From the NCBI RefSeq assembly GCF_010183535.1, contig NC_071332.1:19716001-19780000 (forward strand): a stretch of 64,000 nt of DNA. The letters are read 5' to 3'. The notes under the pieces are model-generated. The model was given only the letters and a program-made list of their open reading frames with translations. It was not told the DNA's origin and did not search any database. This DNA is from Caenorhabditis remanei (Eukaryota; Nematoda; Chromadorea; Rhabditida; Rhabditidae). The translations under genes and the position numbers were made by a program. This document shows, piece by piece, positions 44,784-55,444 of the stretch (position 1 is its first letter; each line of letters starts with the position of its first letter).

Positions 44784-47408
44784 TTAATCATACTCAATGA
44801 TAGACACATTTTTAGGAAGATTTTCTTCAGATAACTTTTTAAAGGTTAAATATTGGTGTTCAACTTCAACATACCAAACCTCTTTTGATTTTTGGGACCT
44901 ATAAGCATAAAGCTTTATGCGGTTGTATTTCAGTACATAGTTTACTCCCAAACATGCATACAAATCATTGCCGAATTTCCAATTTGTAGAGAGGATTTCA
45001 CAATATTTGAGTTGAGTTGATTGGAGTACCAGCTGAAATAGAAATCATGAATCGATTAAACTCTGGAAAATTACGTTTTTCAACTGGATTACATCTTCTG
45101 AAGTCATTGCGGCCGTTGCCTCGAAACGTCGCAAATGTGTAATTTCCGGCAGAATGTTCCTTATTTCGAAATCGCACAAATTCACCGTTTTCAGATGTTT
45201 CCAGTGCTCCAACTGGATAATCCCGTCGATTGGTGACATCAGGTCGTGATTTCCACAAATACTGAGAGATTTCAAACATTTGGCATCGAATGAGGGTAAA
45301 ACTGAACAAGCATCCGAAGGGGTCAGGCACCATAGCTTGCAATCTTTTGTTCTGATTCGATTTTTTGTCTTCTGGACGTTCTCTAACATCTTCCGAATAG
45401 TCTTACAGATGTTTCCTTTTTCGGATCGGCCTACCACCACTTCTTTCAAAATCGACTTTTGATGATTCAGAATCATTTCGAAATCCCGACAAAAAGCGGC
45501 CATAAAGTCCAATCCGTCTATTTTCCAGGATTTGGCATGTCCTAAATTGGCATCCTTCCAGATCGAACATCCCTCATCAGTTTTCTTATATTCAAGCATT
45601 ATCGAATCATCTTCGTTTTTCGTTGTGAGATTCAGTTTGACGCGGTCATCGAATTGTGATATTTCAATCTTATGATAGCGTGCATCTGGTACCTTCACAG
45701 TGATGTAGTCGCGTAAAACGTGGCAAGTTTTGTGGAGACGAGCACTAAAAGAAGAAAAAATACAGTACTGGCCATAAAGAATGCGAAACTTGCAGTATTT
45801 AGTTGAAAATGGCCTTTCTGATAGTCTCAAAATATTTATTGTTTAAGGACTATACAGATCACATGTAGAACTTCATTTTTGTAGTTGACAACTTTTTTCT
45901 ACGGGCACATAATATAAAGTTATCAACCGTCAAATAAATTTTGTGGTAAAATGAGAGATTTTTGACCTGATTACTTTGACCATTGATAACTTCTTGGGAT
46001 GCACCTGTACAAAAAAGTTGTCAACTACAAAAATGAAGCTCTATTTGTGATTTATACTCTCCAGAAACAATCGATATTTTAAGACTATCATGGAGGCCGT
46101 CTCAAACTCACAAAATTGACCATTTTCAACTAAAAACGGCAAGTGTCGTTTTCTTTATGTATCTCACATGGGAATGACCCGGAGTGTCCCACCTGAAATC
46201 TTTCCATATTTTGTACACAAGTAGTGTCTGACGTAACTAAGAAAAATCCGAAATTATAGCGGCGCTCTCCGAGGTTTCGGGGAGTTACACAACTTTTTTG
46301 AAGATTTTCGAAAATTTCGGTGTGTCCACTTTGAGAACTCGTAGCTTCTTGAGTTTTTGAGCTACCGTAATGGTTTTAGGCTCATTCGAAAGGCAATAAC
46401 ATGGACTTCAAAAAGTTCTCTTATAGCGTTTGCCAAAAAACATAATCTGCTGAGCTGTAGCTGAAAGTGTAGAAAAGTTGTCAGTGTGAGGTAACGATAA
46501 ATGCCAAATTTCGACAATCGGGGAACTGGGGACTACCACCTGCATACTCCTCACTCCCAGTTATGTCTGTATACGTGTTCAAATATAGGCGGAGCCTTTG
46601 AGTTACGAGAGTTATTTCAGTTTTTCAGAAAATTTTTAGCTTTTCCACGTATCCCTATACGTTCAATTTTTATCAAATAATTGAAAAAATGGCCAAGTAA
46701 CGAAAAAGAGGCTATTGCATGAAATTTTGCATCAACTAGCCATGAATGAGGTTTTTGGAGCATAAAATTCAATATAAACGGGACTCAATTTTTGACAACA
46801 TAACGTATAGGGATACGTGGAAAAGCTAAAAATTTTCTGAAAAACTGAAATAACTCTCGTAACTCAAAGGCTCCGCCTATATTTGAACACGTATACAGAC
46901 ATAACTGGGAGTGAGGAGTATGCAGGTGGTAGTCCCCAGTTCCCCGATTGTCGAAATTTGGCATTTATCGTTACCTCACACTGACAACTTTTCTACACTT
47001 TCAGCTACAGCTCAGCAGATTATGTTTTTTGTCAATAGCTCAAAGAGAACTTTTTGAAGTCCATGTTATTGCCTTTCGAATGAGCCTAAAACCATTACGG
47101 TAGCTCAAAAACTCAAGAAGCTACGAGTTCTCAAAGTGGACACACCGAAATTTTCGAAAATTTTCAAAAAAGTTGTGTAACTCCCCGATACCTCGGAGAG
47201 CGCCGCTATAATTTCGGATTTTTCTTAGTTACGTCAGACACTACTTGTGTACAAAATATGGAAAGATTTCAGGTGGGACACTCCGGGTCATTCCCATGTC
47301 AGTTGATAATAATAATAAAACTTACATGTCAATATAGTCTAAGTATCGCATCAAATTGTCCTTCCCCACTTCAAGAATCGCAACAAGCGTGGGCTCCACC
47401 AATGACAT
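44784..47408 (-). CDS. F-box and FTH protein, 333 aa (near-identical pair, copy 2)
   Basis: Exons 47408-47326, 45744-45075 and 45032-44784 (1002 nt, frame closed). The first exon is identical in protein to that of the 43159-44648 gene and exon 2 differs by a handful of residues (PSDACSVLPSFD, GIIQLEHWKHLKTVNL). The tail is more changed (LKYCEILSTNWKFGNDLYA, VEVEHQYLTFKKL, KNVSIIEYD). Intron 1 has grown to 1581 bp by insertion of a 1132-bp palindromic element beside the older MITE. The intron 2 donor is gtaatt rather than gtaagt, which may weaken splicing. Predicted SCF adaptor. Confidence 0.88.
45764..46163. mobile_element. palindromic MITE, second copy of the duplicated pair
   Basis: Same element and same intron position as 44141-44537, inherited by duplication. 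It begins agtactggccataaagaatg and ends near ttttctttatgtatc. The second insertion (46167-47298) lies just beyond its end. Confidence 0.75.
46167..47298. mobile_element. 1132-bp near-perfect palindromic element with TCA target duplication
   Basis: Begins catgggaatgacccggagtg and ends with its inverted copy (cactccgggtcattcccatg). Arms of about 500 bp (46167-46670 and 46795-47298) flank a unique centre of about 125 bp. The flanks are tca (46164-46166) and tca (47299-47301). The unfilled site is visible in the sister gene as tatctcagttgataat at 44534. No ORF for a transposase, so it is a non-autonomous foldback/MITE. The arms are nearly identical, so it inserted recently. Confidence 0.9.
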
Positions 47409-47543
47409 TCTGAGAAAAATTAAAGATTAAAGTTAAAAGCAACAAAAAAAAACGGTATTCCAAAGGGTGTGGAACCCTCAAAAGAAAAATATGGATATAT
47501 GTAAAAGAAAATTAAAAAGAAACGCATTTATTAATCATATTCT

Positions 47544-48747
47544 TTAATCATATTCAACGATAGTCACATTTTTAGGATCATTTTCCACGGATAACTTCTC
47601 AAAAGTTAAATATTCGTCTTCCACTTCTACATACCAAACGTCTTTCGATTTTCGGGACTTATAAGCATAAAGCTTTATGATGTCGAGCTTCAATACATAG
47701 TTTGATCCAAAAAATGCGTACAGGTCATTCTCTGTACTCCAATTTGTACAGTACACTTGACAATATGTGAGTTGAGTTGATTGGAGTACCAGCTGAAATA
47801 GAAGTCATGAACAGAATTGAGCGGAATGCATTTTTTGAAATGGCGGAAGGCGGAACTGGGAATTTTTTTAAAATTCGGTGAAAGGCGGAAAGCGGAATTA
47901 AAATATGCCAAAAGACGGAAGGCGGAATGGAAACTTACGTTTTTCAACTGGATGACTTCTTCCGAAGTCATTGTGGTCATAGCCTCGAAACGTCGCAAAT
48001 GTACAATGTCTGGTAGAATGTTCCTTATACCAAAATACCACAACGTCACCGATTCCAGGTGTTTCCAATGGTCCAACTGAAGAATCCCGTCGATTGGTGC
48101 CATCAGGATGGGGTCTCCAAGAATTCTAAGAGATTTTAAACATTTTGCATCGAATAAGGATAAAACTGAGCAAGCATCGGAAGGGGTGAGGTCAGTTAGC
48201 TTGCAATCCTTAGTTGTGATTTGATTATTTTTTTTTCATGGGGTCCTCTAACATCTTTCAAATAGTCTCGCAGATGTATATTTTTTCACTATATTGGCAG
48301 ACCTCCACTTCTTTTAAAATCGACTTTTGATGCCTCAGAACCATTTCGAGATCCCGACAAAACGCGGCCATAAATTCCAATCCGTTTATGTTCCGGAAGT
48401 TGACATTTCGAAAACCGACACTACTCAAGATCGAACATCCCTGTTCAGATTTCTTATACTCAAGCTCTACCGAATCTTTTTTGTTTTTCGTGATGAGATT
48501 CAGGTATACGCTGCCATTGTATTGCGATATATCAATAATATGGAAACGTGCATCTGGTCGGCTCACATTGATGTAGTCCCGTAAGTCCTTGCATGTTTTG
48601 TGGAGACGAGCACTGCAAGAAGAAGAAATATAGGAAAACCTAGATTGATAATAATCAAACAACTCACATGTCGATATAACTCAAATATTGGAATAATTGG
48701 TCCTTCACCACTCCCGGCATGGATAGGAGCGTGGGTTCAAGTGACAT
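47544..48747 (-). pseudogene. F-box and FTH gene with stop and frameshift
   Basis: Exons 48747-48668, 48612-47939 and 47792-47544. F-box intact: EPTLLSMPGVVKDQLFQYL, ARLHKTCKDLRDYINVSRP. FTH begins well (YKKSEQGCSILSSVG, AFCRDLEMVLRHQKSILK) but TGA at 48260-48258 replaces the Arg codon of CETIRKML, and about one extra base near 48220 in an A-run shifts the frame. It is open again from DLTPSDACSVLSLFD through GILQLDHWKHLESVTL and MTSEEVIQLKN. Tail intact: VWYVEVEDEYLTFEKL, KNVTIVEYD. Intron 2 holds ggcggaaggcgga-type repeats. Confidence 0.8.
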
Positions 48748-48846
48748 TCTGAGAAATATTAAAGATTGAAGTTATAAGCAACAAAAAAACGGTATTCAAA
48801 AGGTGTGGAACCACGAAAAAAGAAAATAATGAAAGATGATTTAAAA

Positions 48847-48915
48847 GAAAGATATTTATTAATCATATTCAACGATAGGCACATTTTTAGAAAGATTTTC
48901 AACAGATAACTTCTC
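48847..48915 (-). pseudogene. 3' end scrap of an array gene fused to the next gene
   Basis: Reads, on the minus strand, the last codons and 3' flank of the 43159/44784-type genes (AEKLSVEN..KNVPIVEYD) but without the rest of the gene. At about 48905-48915 it joins directly to the tail exon of the 48899-50528 gene, whose last codons use this DNA in another frame. Confidence 0.6.
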
Positions 48916-50528
48916 TAAGGACAGCATTAGAAGGTACCTCAGAAATTTTCACAACTTCGAAAGTTATACATTTCACGCTATTCCATTCCAATGTCAAAAC
49001 TTTCTCTTCATTATGCAGACAGCGGAAATACCAACGTTTCAGAGTGTGTCCGTGACGGTTCTGGGAGATTAGAGGCTCAGGGGGTAGTGTGGTGATCCAG
49101 TCATCAGAATTATGGTCGTACATTAGTTTGCATTTTTTGAAGTTTGGAGAGTGGAGGAATGTCTGGAAATTTGATTGTAAAACTTTTTTATTGCTCTAAT
49201 TTTTGCAGGAAGGATAAATCAAGTCTAGAGCTTCATTTTTGTAGTTGACTACTTTTTTCTATCTCCTCACGCTCTTGAGATAAGCGCCTTTAAAGATAGC
49301 GACTTTCAACAGAGACAGAGAGAGGGAGGGAGAGACGCAGACAGTCCGCCGCTCTTGTTTCTCTGCGTCTCCAGCAACCTGAACTTTAAAGGCGCATATC
49401 TCAAAATCGTAAATAGCTATGAAAAAGTTGTCAACTACAAAAATGTAGCCCTATTTTTGATCTACAAGATAAATATAAATTGGGGACATTCGAGACAAAA
49501 TGGGACACCAAGGAGACATGTCAAATTTTGAGTTTTTTATCTTTACTTGCTATCTTTAAAGGCGCGTATCTCAAAATCCTGAATAGCTATGAAAAAGTTG
49601 TCAACAACAAAAATGCAGCCCTATTTTTGATCTACAAGAAAAATATAAATTCGGGACAAAATGGGACAAAATGGGACACCAAGTGGACATGTCAAAGTTA
49701 GGTGTTTTTTCACTTCAAATTGTTCTTATTTTTAGAAAAAAACTCACTTCTTTCAAGTACTCAACATCCTCTACCGTGACACTCTTCACCATCCCATTGA
49801 AATTCTCAAAATGAGAAATCCGTTTGAGATCCATGATCCGAAAGTCCGTAACTTCACAGATTCTGATGTTCTTCCACTGCTCCGTATCGAAAATTGCGTC
49901 GATAAAGTTGTCAGATGGGTTGCTGGTCAAGATCATCATGGTTTTTAGATGCTTTGCGTCAAAAAATAGGAGAATTGGCAGGATTTGTGAAGCGGAAAGG
50001 GCGATGAGACGGATTTCGTGGACTTTGAGTGGTAGGGAAGGGAAGATATGCAGGAGCTTCTCAAAAACCTCCAGCTCCACCTGTGACAACTCGAATTTTT
50101 CCAGGATACCACGCTGGCGGTTCAAGAATATTCTGAGATCCGCACACAACGCATCCAAATAATCCACCTGTTTCAGAAATTTCTTGACTCTCTTCCTTCT
50201 ATTATTCCTCTTCACAATCATCTTGGCAGCACACCCATTCTCCATATTCTTGAAATGAAAGATTAAAGTCTCCTGACGATGGTTTTTGGAATTCAGACAA
50301 AGTTCCAGCTCTCCGGGATACGTGGTAATGGAGATAGTTGTCATGGAAGGGTCCAAGGAACTTTGCAGATGGTGACAGGTGCTTCGGAGGCGCTGTCTGA
50401 AAAGAATTGGTGTTTGGGGCTGAGATTCGTGAAGGTATCAAAACTTACATGTCAAGATAACTACAGTAATCCAGAATTTTCTTCATTGGCACTTCGGGGA
50501 GTCGTAGAAGATGAGAATCGGTATCCAT
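48899..50528 (-). CDS. F-box and FTH protein with altered C-terminus, 330 aa
   Basis: Exons 50528-50449, 50396-49748 and 49162-48899 (993 nt, frame closed). F-box: HLLRLPEVPMKKILDYCSY, QRLRSTCHHLQSSLDPS (Ser for Lys in RKTC). FTH: FKNMENGCAAKMIVKR, LCADLRIFLNRQRGILE, LLFFDAKHLKTMMIL, IFDTEQWKNIRICEV, LKRISHFENFNG, VEYLKE. Tail: TFLHSPNFKKCKLMYD, LKRWYFRCLHNEEKVLTL, VPSNAVL and then REVIC, where the last codons come from the fused scrap at 48847-48915. Intron 2 (585 bp) carries inverted-repeat remnants (49190-49700). It lies at the edge of the array and is not close to its left neighbours. Predicted SCF adaptor. Confidence 0.86.
49190..49700. mobile_element. remnant of the palindromic MITE family
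   Basis: In intron 2 of the 48899-50528 gene. gtagttgactacttttttct and gttgtcaactacaaaaatgt form inverted arms, and ctttaaaggcgcgtatctca recurs twice, as in the 21957, 26035 and 30910 elements. Part of the right arm is tandemly duplicated (tgggacaccaag..gacatgtcaaa, 49490-49515 and 49665-49695). Confidence 0.6.
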
Positions 50529-51990
50529 TTTTCTGAAAATATTTTGGGAGGTTAATAGATGGAAAAGTTATGTTAAAGAAAGGTACTGATCATGGCTTGA
50601 GACCAATTATGAAAATGAAATTATCATTATCATTATTATCATTTATTAAAAGATGGTTCCTTGCAATTTATGTCACAATAGACCTTGATAACTTCCTGCA
50701 GTCAAAGAAAATGATTTCCAGTTAGTTTTCCGGGTGTTCAGAAGGCTGGAAGACCTATAAGTTAATTTTTTAGATCTAGAATTCCAGTTTTAGGTTGCTA
50801 GGTGTCTAAATAGTCAAATTTTGGCGATTTTAGGACGATTTGACCAATTTTGGATCATTTTGATCAATTTTTAGATACTATCTGCAGTTTTCGAGGCTAA
50901 ATATCATTTTTCACTTATTTTAAGCTTAATTCAGCTGATTTTTTGCAGTTTTCAGCATAAAACGTGTGATTTTGGACCATTAAGAAATTTTTCGCAGCTA
51001 CTCCGATTTTAAACAAACTTAAGCTTAATTAAATGAATTTTTTGAAATTTGGATTTGGTTTTAGCAATTTTTAGACTATTTTTGTCTATTTTCAACATAA
51101 ATGAAGTGCTTTTTGATTCATTTCGACAATTTTTTGGCATCAATTAAGTAATTTAGACTTATTTATACATTTTCGTCACAAAACTTTTTGAGATTTTATT
51201 TAGTTCATGTTCTTAACAAATTTAGATAAGGCTAGATCCATACTTAATTGATTTCCTGGTATTTTTGACATAATTTATCGTTTTTGAGTAAAAGTCAGCA
51301 AAAAATCGATAAAATCCCGTCCAAAACAATCGTCAAGTATTGAAGAATGCCGAAAATTGATTGGATATTGTTTTTTTTTGAATTTTATATACAGCAAGGT
51401 CAAATTCAGTGAAATTTAGAGATTTTCGATAAAAATTGATCAATTTTATCATTTTATCGAAATTTTTATTCATTTTTGTTATTTTTGTTATTTTTGAGTT
51501 ATTTTCAAGCTGTTATCTTTTTTTTTTGCAAAAATTTGGAGAGTTTCAATAGATTTAAAACCAAAAACTTACATTAATTCGTTCAAATCCAGTTTTCCAG
51601 CAATATAGGCAAAATTCCTGATAATTTCTTGACATCCAGTGGAGATACCATTCTAATGCACATGATAGAGCCAAAATTCATCTGAAAATCCCTTAAAAAA
51701 TCATTAAAAAACAAGAAAAACAACGTGAAAAAAACATTTATTTTATTTTATGAACAGTAACGCAAACGCGCTCTTTTGCACTAGAGGAAAACGTCAGCGG
51801 TGTGGAGAAATAGTGTGAGGAAGTGGAGGGTGGAGAGAAATAGCCATTCTGAGTCCGGTGGCTCGTCGGGGGTCCCTCAGCGTTGGGAGGGGGGCTCATA
51901 TTGATTCTGGGGGAGGAATAAGAGGGGAAAAGGGGGAATTGAGGAGATGGAGGGGGAAATGTGGACATCTGGACATACGGATGGACAGAC
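50529..51990. other. long intergenic, one exon-like stretch
   Basis: 50600-51560 is AT-rich (ttttagcaattttt-like units) with no coding pattern. On the minus strand 51665-51575 reads an exon-like CQEIIRNFAYIAGKLDLNEL ending at a gtaagt donor, with the start codons in a different frame; I do not recognise the protein. 51738-51990 is purine-rich, upstream of the minisatellite. Confidence 0.4.
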
Positions 51991-51994
51991 AGAC

Positions 51995-52345
51995 ATATGG
52001 AGAGGAGGGGAGGATAGGCAGGAAGGAGGGATTCGGAAGAGTGGGAGGATCAGAGGATCAGAGGATCGGAAGATCGGAGGATCGGAGGATCGGAGGATCG
52101 GAGGATCGGAGGGTCGGAAGATCGGAGGATCGGAGAGATCGGAGAGATCGGAGGATCGGAGGATCGGAGGATCGTAGAGATCGGAGGATCGGAGGATCGG
52201 AGGATCGGAGGATCGGAGGATCGGAGGATCGGAGGATCGGAGGATCGGAGGATCGGAGGATCGGAGGATCGGAGGATCGGAGGATCGGAGGATCCAAGAA
52301 TCAGAGGATCGGAGGATCGAAGGATCGGAGAGATCAGAGGATCAC
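51995..52345. repeat. GGATCGGA 8-bp minisatellite, array 1
   Basis: About 40 head-to-tail units of ggatcgga with point variants (ggatcaga, gggtcgga) and a few 10-bp units (gagagatcgg). All frames are open here and give repetitive peptides (RIGGSEDR type), which I treat as artefacts. A second array is at 52530-52650, and a short scrap at 58975-58998. Confidence 0.9.
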
Positions 52346-52349
52346 GCAT

Positions 52350-52800
52350 CTATTGTGGTACACAACTATATCATGACAGGATATACTATACATTTCCGTT
52401 TCTTACAACAATGTCTAGCCTTTTTCATTATTTTCGCCCACATGAAAATTATTGTTTTTCCTCGTCGTCTTAATTCGGAAATTGAAAAAAAAACTTGTGT
52501 TCAGATATGGAACGGACGGATCGGACCGATCGGACCGATTGGAAGATTGGGAGATCGGAGGATTGGAGGATCGGAGGATCGGAGGATCTGAGGATCTGAG
52601 GATCGGAGGGTCGGAAGATCGGAGAGTCGGAGGAGGATCGGAGGATCACGCTTCGACTGTGGTATACAATTACGTAAGTCATGACAGGAAATACTATACA
52701 TTTCCGTTTCTTACAACATTGTCTAGCTCTTTTAATTATTTTCGCCCACATCTCCGGAAATTGAAAAAAAAACTTGTGTTAAGATACAATAATAAGGATC
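52350..52800. repeat. duplicated unit: minisatellite tail plus about 130-bp flank
   Basis: The sequence after the first array (atgacaggatatactataca.. tttccgtttcttacaaca.. attttcgcccacat.. aaacttgtgtt) is repeated after the second array at 52680-52790. The whole unit of array plus flank was therefore duplicated in tandem just upstream of the chemoreceptor gene. It probably contains that gene's original promoter. Confidence 0.75.
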
Positions 52801-52820
52801 AAGGTTGTCCATTCTTCAAA

Positions 52821-55406
52821 ATGCCAACCAGCTTTCTTCGCCTAGTTTCTATTGCTCAAACAGTTGGAACATTTGCCTTTTTAATCAGCTCATTATTCGG
52901 AATTATTGTGATATTTTTGACCCTTTTTGGTGTTCGAAAAATATTCGGAACGTACAAATATCTTATAGTGACTTTCACTACAATCGGTATTGGTTTAGGA
53001 TGCTTGGAAGCAGTTTTCCATCCGAATCTTCATTTTTATAATAATGGATTTGTTTTCTTCTCTTTGACTTCTTCATTTGGCCTGAGCAAAAAGACTTTGA
53101 AAGTTATTTTACGTAAGTTGTCAATTAAAAACAACTGTTTTACAATAATTTTAGCAATGTATGCTGGAGTCTACTCTGTGACTATATCTATGCTAGCTGT
53201 ACAGTTTATTTATCGGTATTGGGCGTTGTTCAGGTACTCATTAAATTCAAACTTTGGGCACTGTTCTAGAACGCCGGAACGAAAGAAAAATCCCGGAACG
53301 AAAAGAAAAAATCCCGGAACGAAAAAAAATCCCGGAACGAAAAAAAAACCCCGGAACGAAAAAAAAATCCCGGAACGAAAAAAAAAATCCCGGTACCAAA
53401 ATAAAATCCCGGAACGAAAAAAAAACCCCGGAACCAAAATTTTCATTCTATTATTTAAATTTTTTATCGTTTTTCTTTCAATATGTGTCTTATAATTTAG
53501 CTAGTCTTACATTTTTTCTTCACTCTGCCTTTTTTATTACAACATGATTTTTGCGGAATCTTTATTTGGAATACATGATAAACAAGGTCTGTGTCGAGTC
53601 TGGCTTGGTAGAGGCTTACAAGAGCATGCACAAGAAGTATCTGAAAAATGAAATTTACAGGTAAAATTGATAGGAATCATTACCAATGTCTTCCTGTTGG
53701 TGATCTGGTTCCGAGTCATCTGGCCCATGCTCCAAAGGTACAACAAAATAGGGTACAACGAGGAAAAAGTTACTCTTAGGGTATCATGACTCAAAGGGTA
53801 CTATACTTTTAGGGTACAACAAGTAAGTTGCTCATAAGGTACAACAGATTGTTGACTCAAACGGGACAACGAACTCAATACTCGAAGGGTACGATACGTT
53901 GATGTCTTATACTCGAGCCAGTCAGACATTGTCACTTAAATAACCAAACACGGTTGCTATGTTTATCAAATTTATGAATTTTGGACCAGTCTGAACAATA
54001 TTCCACAGTAAAACTTTTATTTTGTGGAACATCATACAGTTTGAATAATGATACTTGAAAAAGTTCAGTCCAGTTTTTTATTGTACCCTTCGAGTATTGA
54101 GTTCGTTGTCCCGTTTGAGTCAACAATCTGTTGTACCTTATGAGCAACTTACTTGTTGTACCCTAAAGTATAGTTCCCTTTGAGTCATGATACCCTAAGA
54201 GTAACTTTTTCCTCGTTGTACCCTATTTTGTTGTACCTTTGGAGCATGGGCCAGATGACTCGGAACCAGATCACCAACAGGAAGACATTGGTAATGATTC
54301 CTATCAATTTTACCTGTAAATTTCATTTTTCAGATACTTCTTGTGCATGCTCTTGTAAGCCTCTACCAAGCCAGACTCGACACAGACCTTGTTTATCATG
54401 TATTCCAAATAAAGATTCCGCAAAAATCATGTTGTAATAAAAAAGGCAGAGTGAAGAAAAAATGTATGACTAGCTAAATTATAAGACACATATTGAAAGA
54501 AAAACGAAAAAAATTCAAATAATAGAATGAAAATTTTGGTTCCGGGATTTCTTTCTTGTTCCGGGATTTTTTTTTCGTTTCGGCGTTCTAGAACAGTGCC
54601 AAACTTTGTACCTTAATGAAATAAGTTACAGTCTTAATCACCTGGCATACTTCCGTGGCTGCAAATCTCTTATTTGGGTGGTTTATTGCATATTCTTCGG
54701 AGTAATTTGGTGGATTGGAGCCTACAAATTGATGGAAATGGATGACGCTGCAGAAAAATATTTTGAAGAAGAAATGCTCATTCGATATAGTGTTTCAGTC
54801 AAAGAAATTCCAGCGCAAACCTTTCTAGCTTACGAGCCAGATAGTGGTCTGATTAGGTGGAAGAATGATTCATATACAGTTCTGATGAGCTCAATAATGT
54901 CTTTTCAATACGGAGTAATGATTTTTTGTGGGTGGAATATGCATTCGAAAATGGAAGAGAAAATTGCTGGTTTTTCTGCTGCACTGAAGCATCATAATAG
55001 ACAATTATTCAAAACTTTAGTGTTCCAGGTATAAAATTCCTAATACATGTATAGAATACCTTTCCAATTCCAGATCAGCACTCCCACAATATTCCTATTT
55101 TCCCCTCTGATTCTCGTTATCTATCTCCCATATTTTCAAATCGAATTGAGTTTCCCTGCCGGCGCAACAGTGGCGTTATTCAATATGTATCCAGCATTGG
55201 ACTCATTCATTGTATTAATTATTGTGACGGAGTATAGAATTGCGGCGAGAAGTGGGATTGATGGTAATAATTTACATGTATAATTGGTTTCAGAAATGTT
55301 AAATGTTGTGATGAGAGAGTCTGCAGCAGTGTTCAGAGCAAAGAATAGCAGCACCTCTCAAACTACTCGACAAATTGAGTTGGCCACAATCAGAACTGTT
55401 TTGTAA
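52821..55406 (+). CDS. seven-transmembrane chemoreceptor, str class, 352 aa
   Basis: Exons 52821-53112, 53155-53233, 54632-55028, 55074-55251 and 55294-55406 (1059 nt, frame closed, all GT-AG). Seven hydrophobic segments in order: about 12-35 (AFLISSLFGIIVIFLTLFG), 45-65, 95-120 (VYSVTISMLAVQFIYRYWAL), 134-155 (SLIWVVYCIFFGVIWWIG), 210-230, 259-277 (PTIFLFSPLILVIYLPYF) and 296-313 (YPALDSFIVLIIVTEYR). IFGTYKYLI after TM1, FIYRYWALF after TM3 and the YP.LD..I.....YR of TM7 are marks of the nematode Str chemoreceptor superfamily, and the length is typical. Expected in sensory-neuron cilia. The exact subfamily (str, srj) is uncertain. Intron 2 holds a large inverted repeat; the other introns are 42-45 bp. 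Confidence 0.88.
53250..54610. repeat. 1.36-kb imperfect inverted repeat in the chemoreceptor intron
   Basis: Left arm 53250-53880, right arm 54105-54610. The ends are ggcactgttctagaacgccg and cggcgttctagaacagtgcc. Next inside are A-rich arrays of cccggaacgaaaaaaaa units (53265-53440, fewer at 54535-54590), then a mirrored block that gives the same 85-codon open frame on opposite strands (53794-53537 and 54180-54437, MSHDTLRVTFSSLYPILLYL). The centre has gggtacaac-type repeats. The mirrored block has a polyadenylation-like aataaagattccgc and a splice-like tttttcag, so it may derive from a captured gene 3' end. Probably a foldback element. Confidence 0.7.
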
Positions 55407-55444
55407 TTTTTTCATACGTTTTGAAATAAAATTATTTTCTCATA

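Noticed and set aside
51995..52345. Regular array resembling a CRISPR
   Set aside because: The unit is 8 bp with no spacers, in a eukaryotic genome; it is a minisatellite.
51858..52700. Long open frames on both strands giving RIGGSEDR and PPILRSSD peptides
   Set aside because: They are produced by the 8-bp GGATCGGA array, which is open in many frames; no start context, splice pattern or family.
53537..53794. Minus-strand 85-codon frame inside the chemoreceptor intron (and its mirror at 54180-54437)
   Set aside because: Both copies sit in inverted arms; no recognisable domain, and the opposite strand looks more exon-like. Kept only as part of the inverted repeat.
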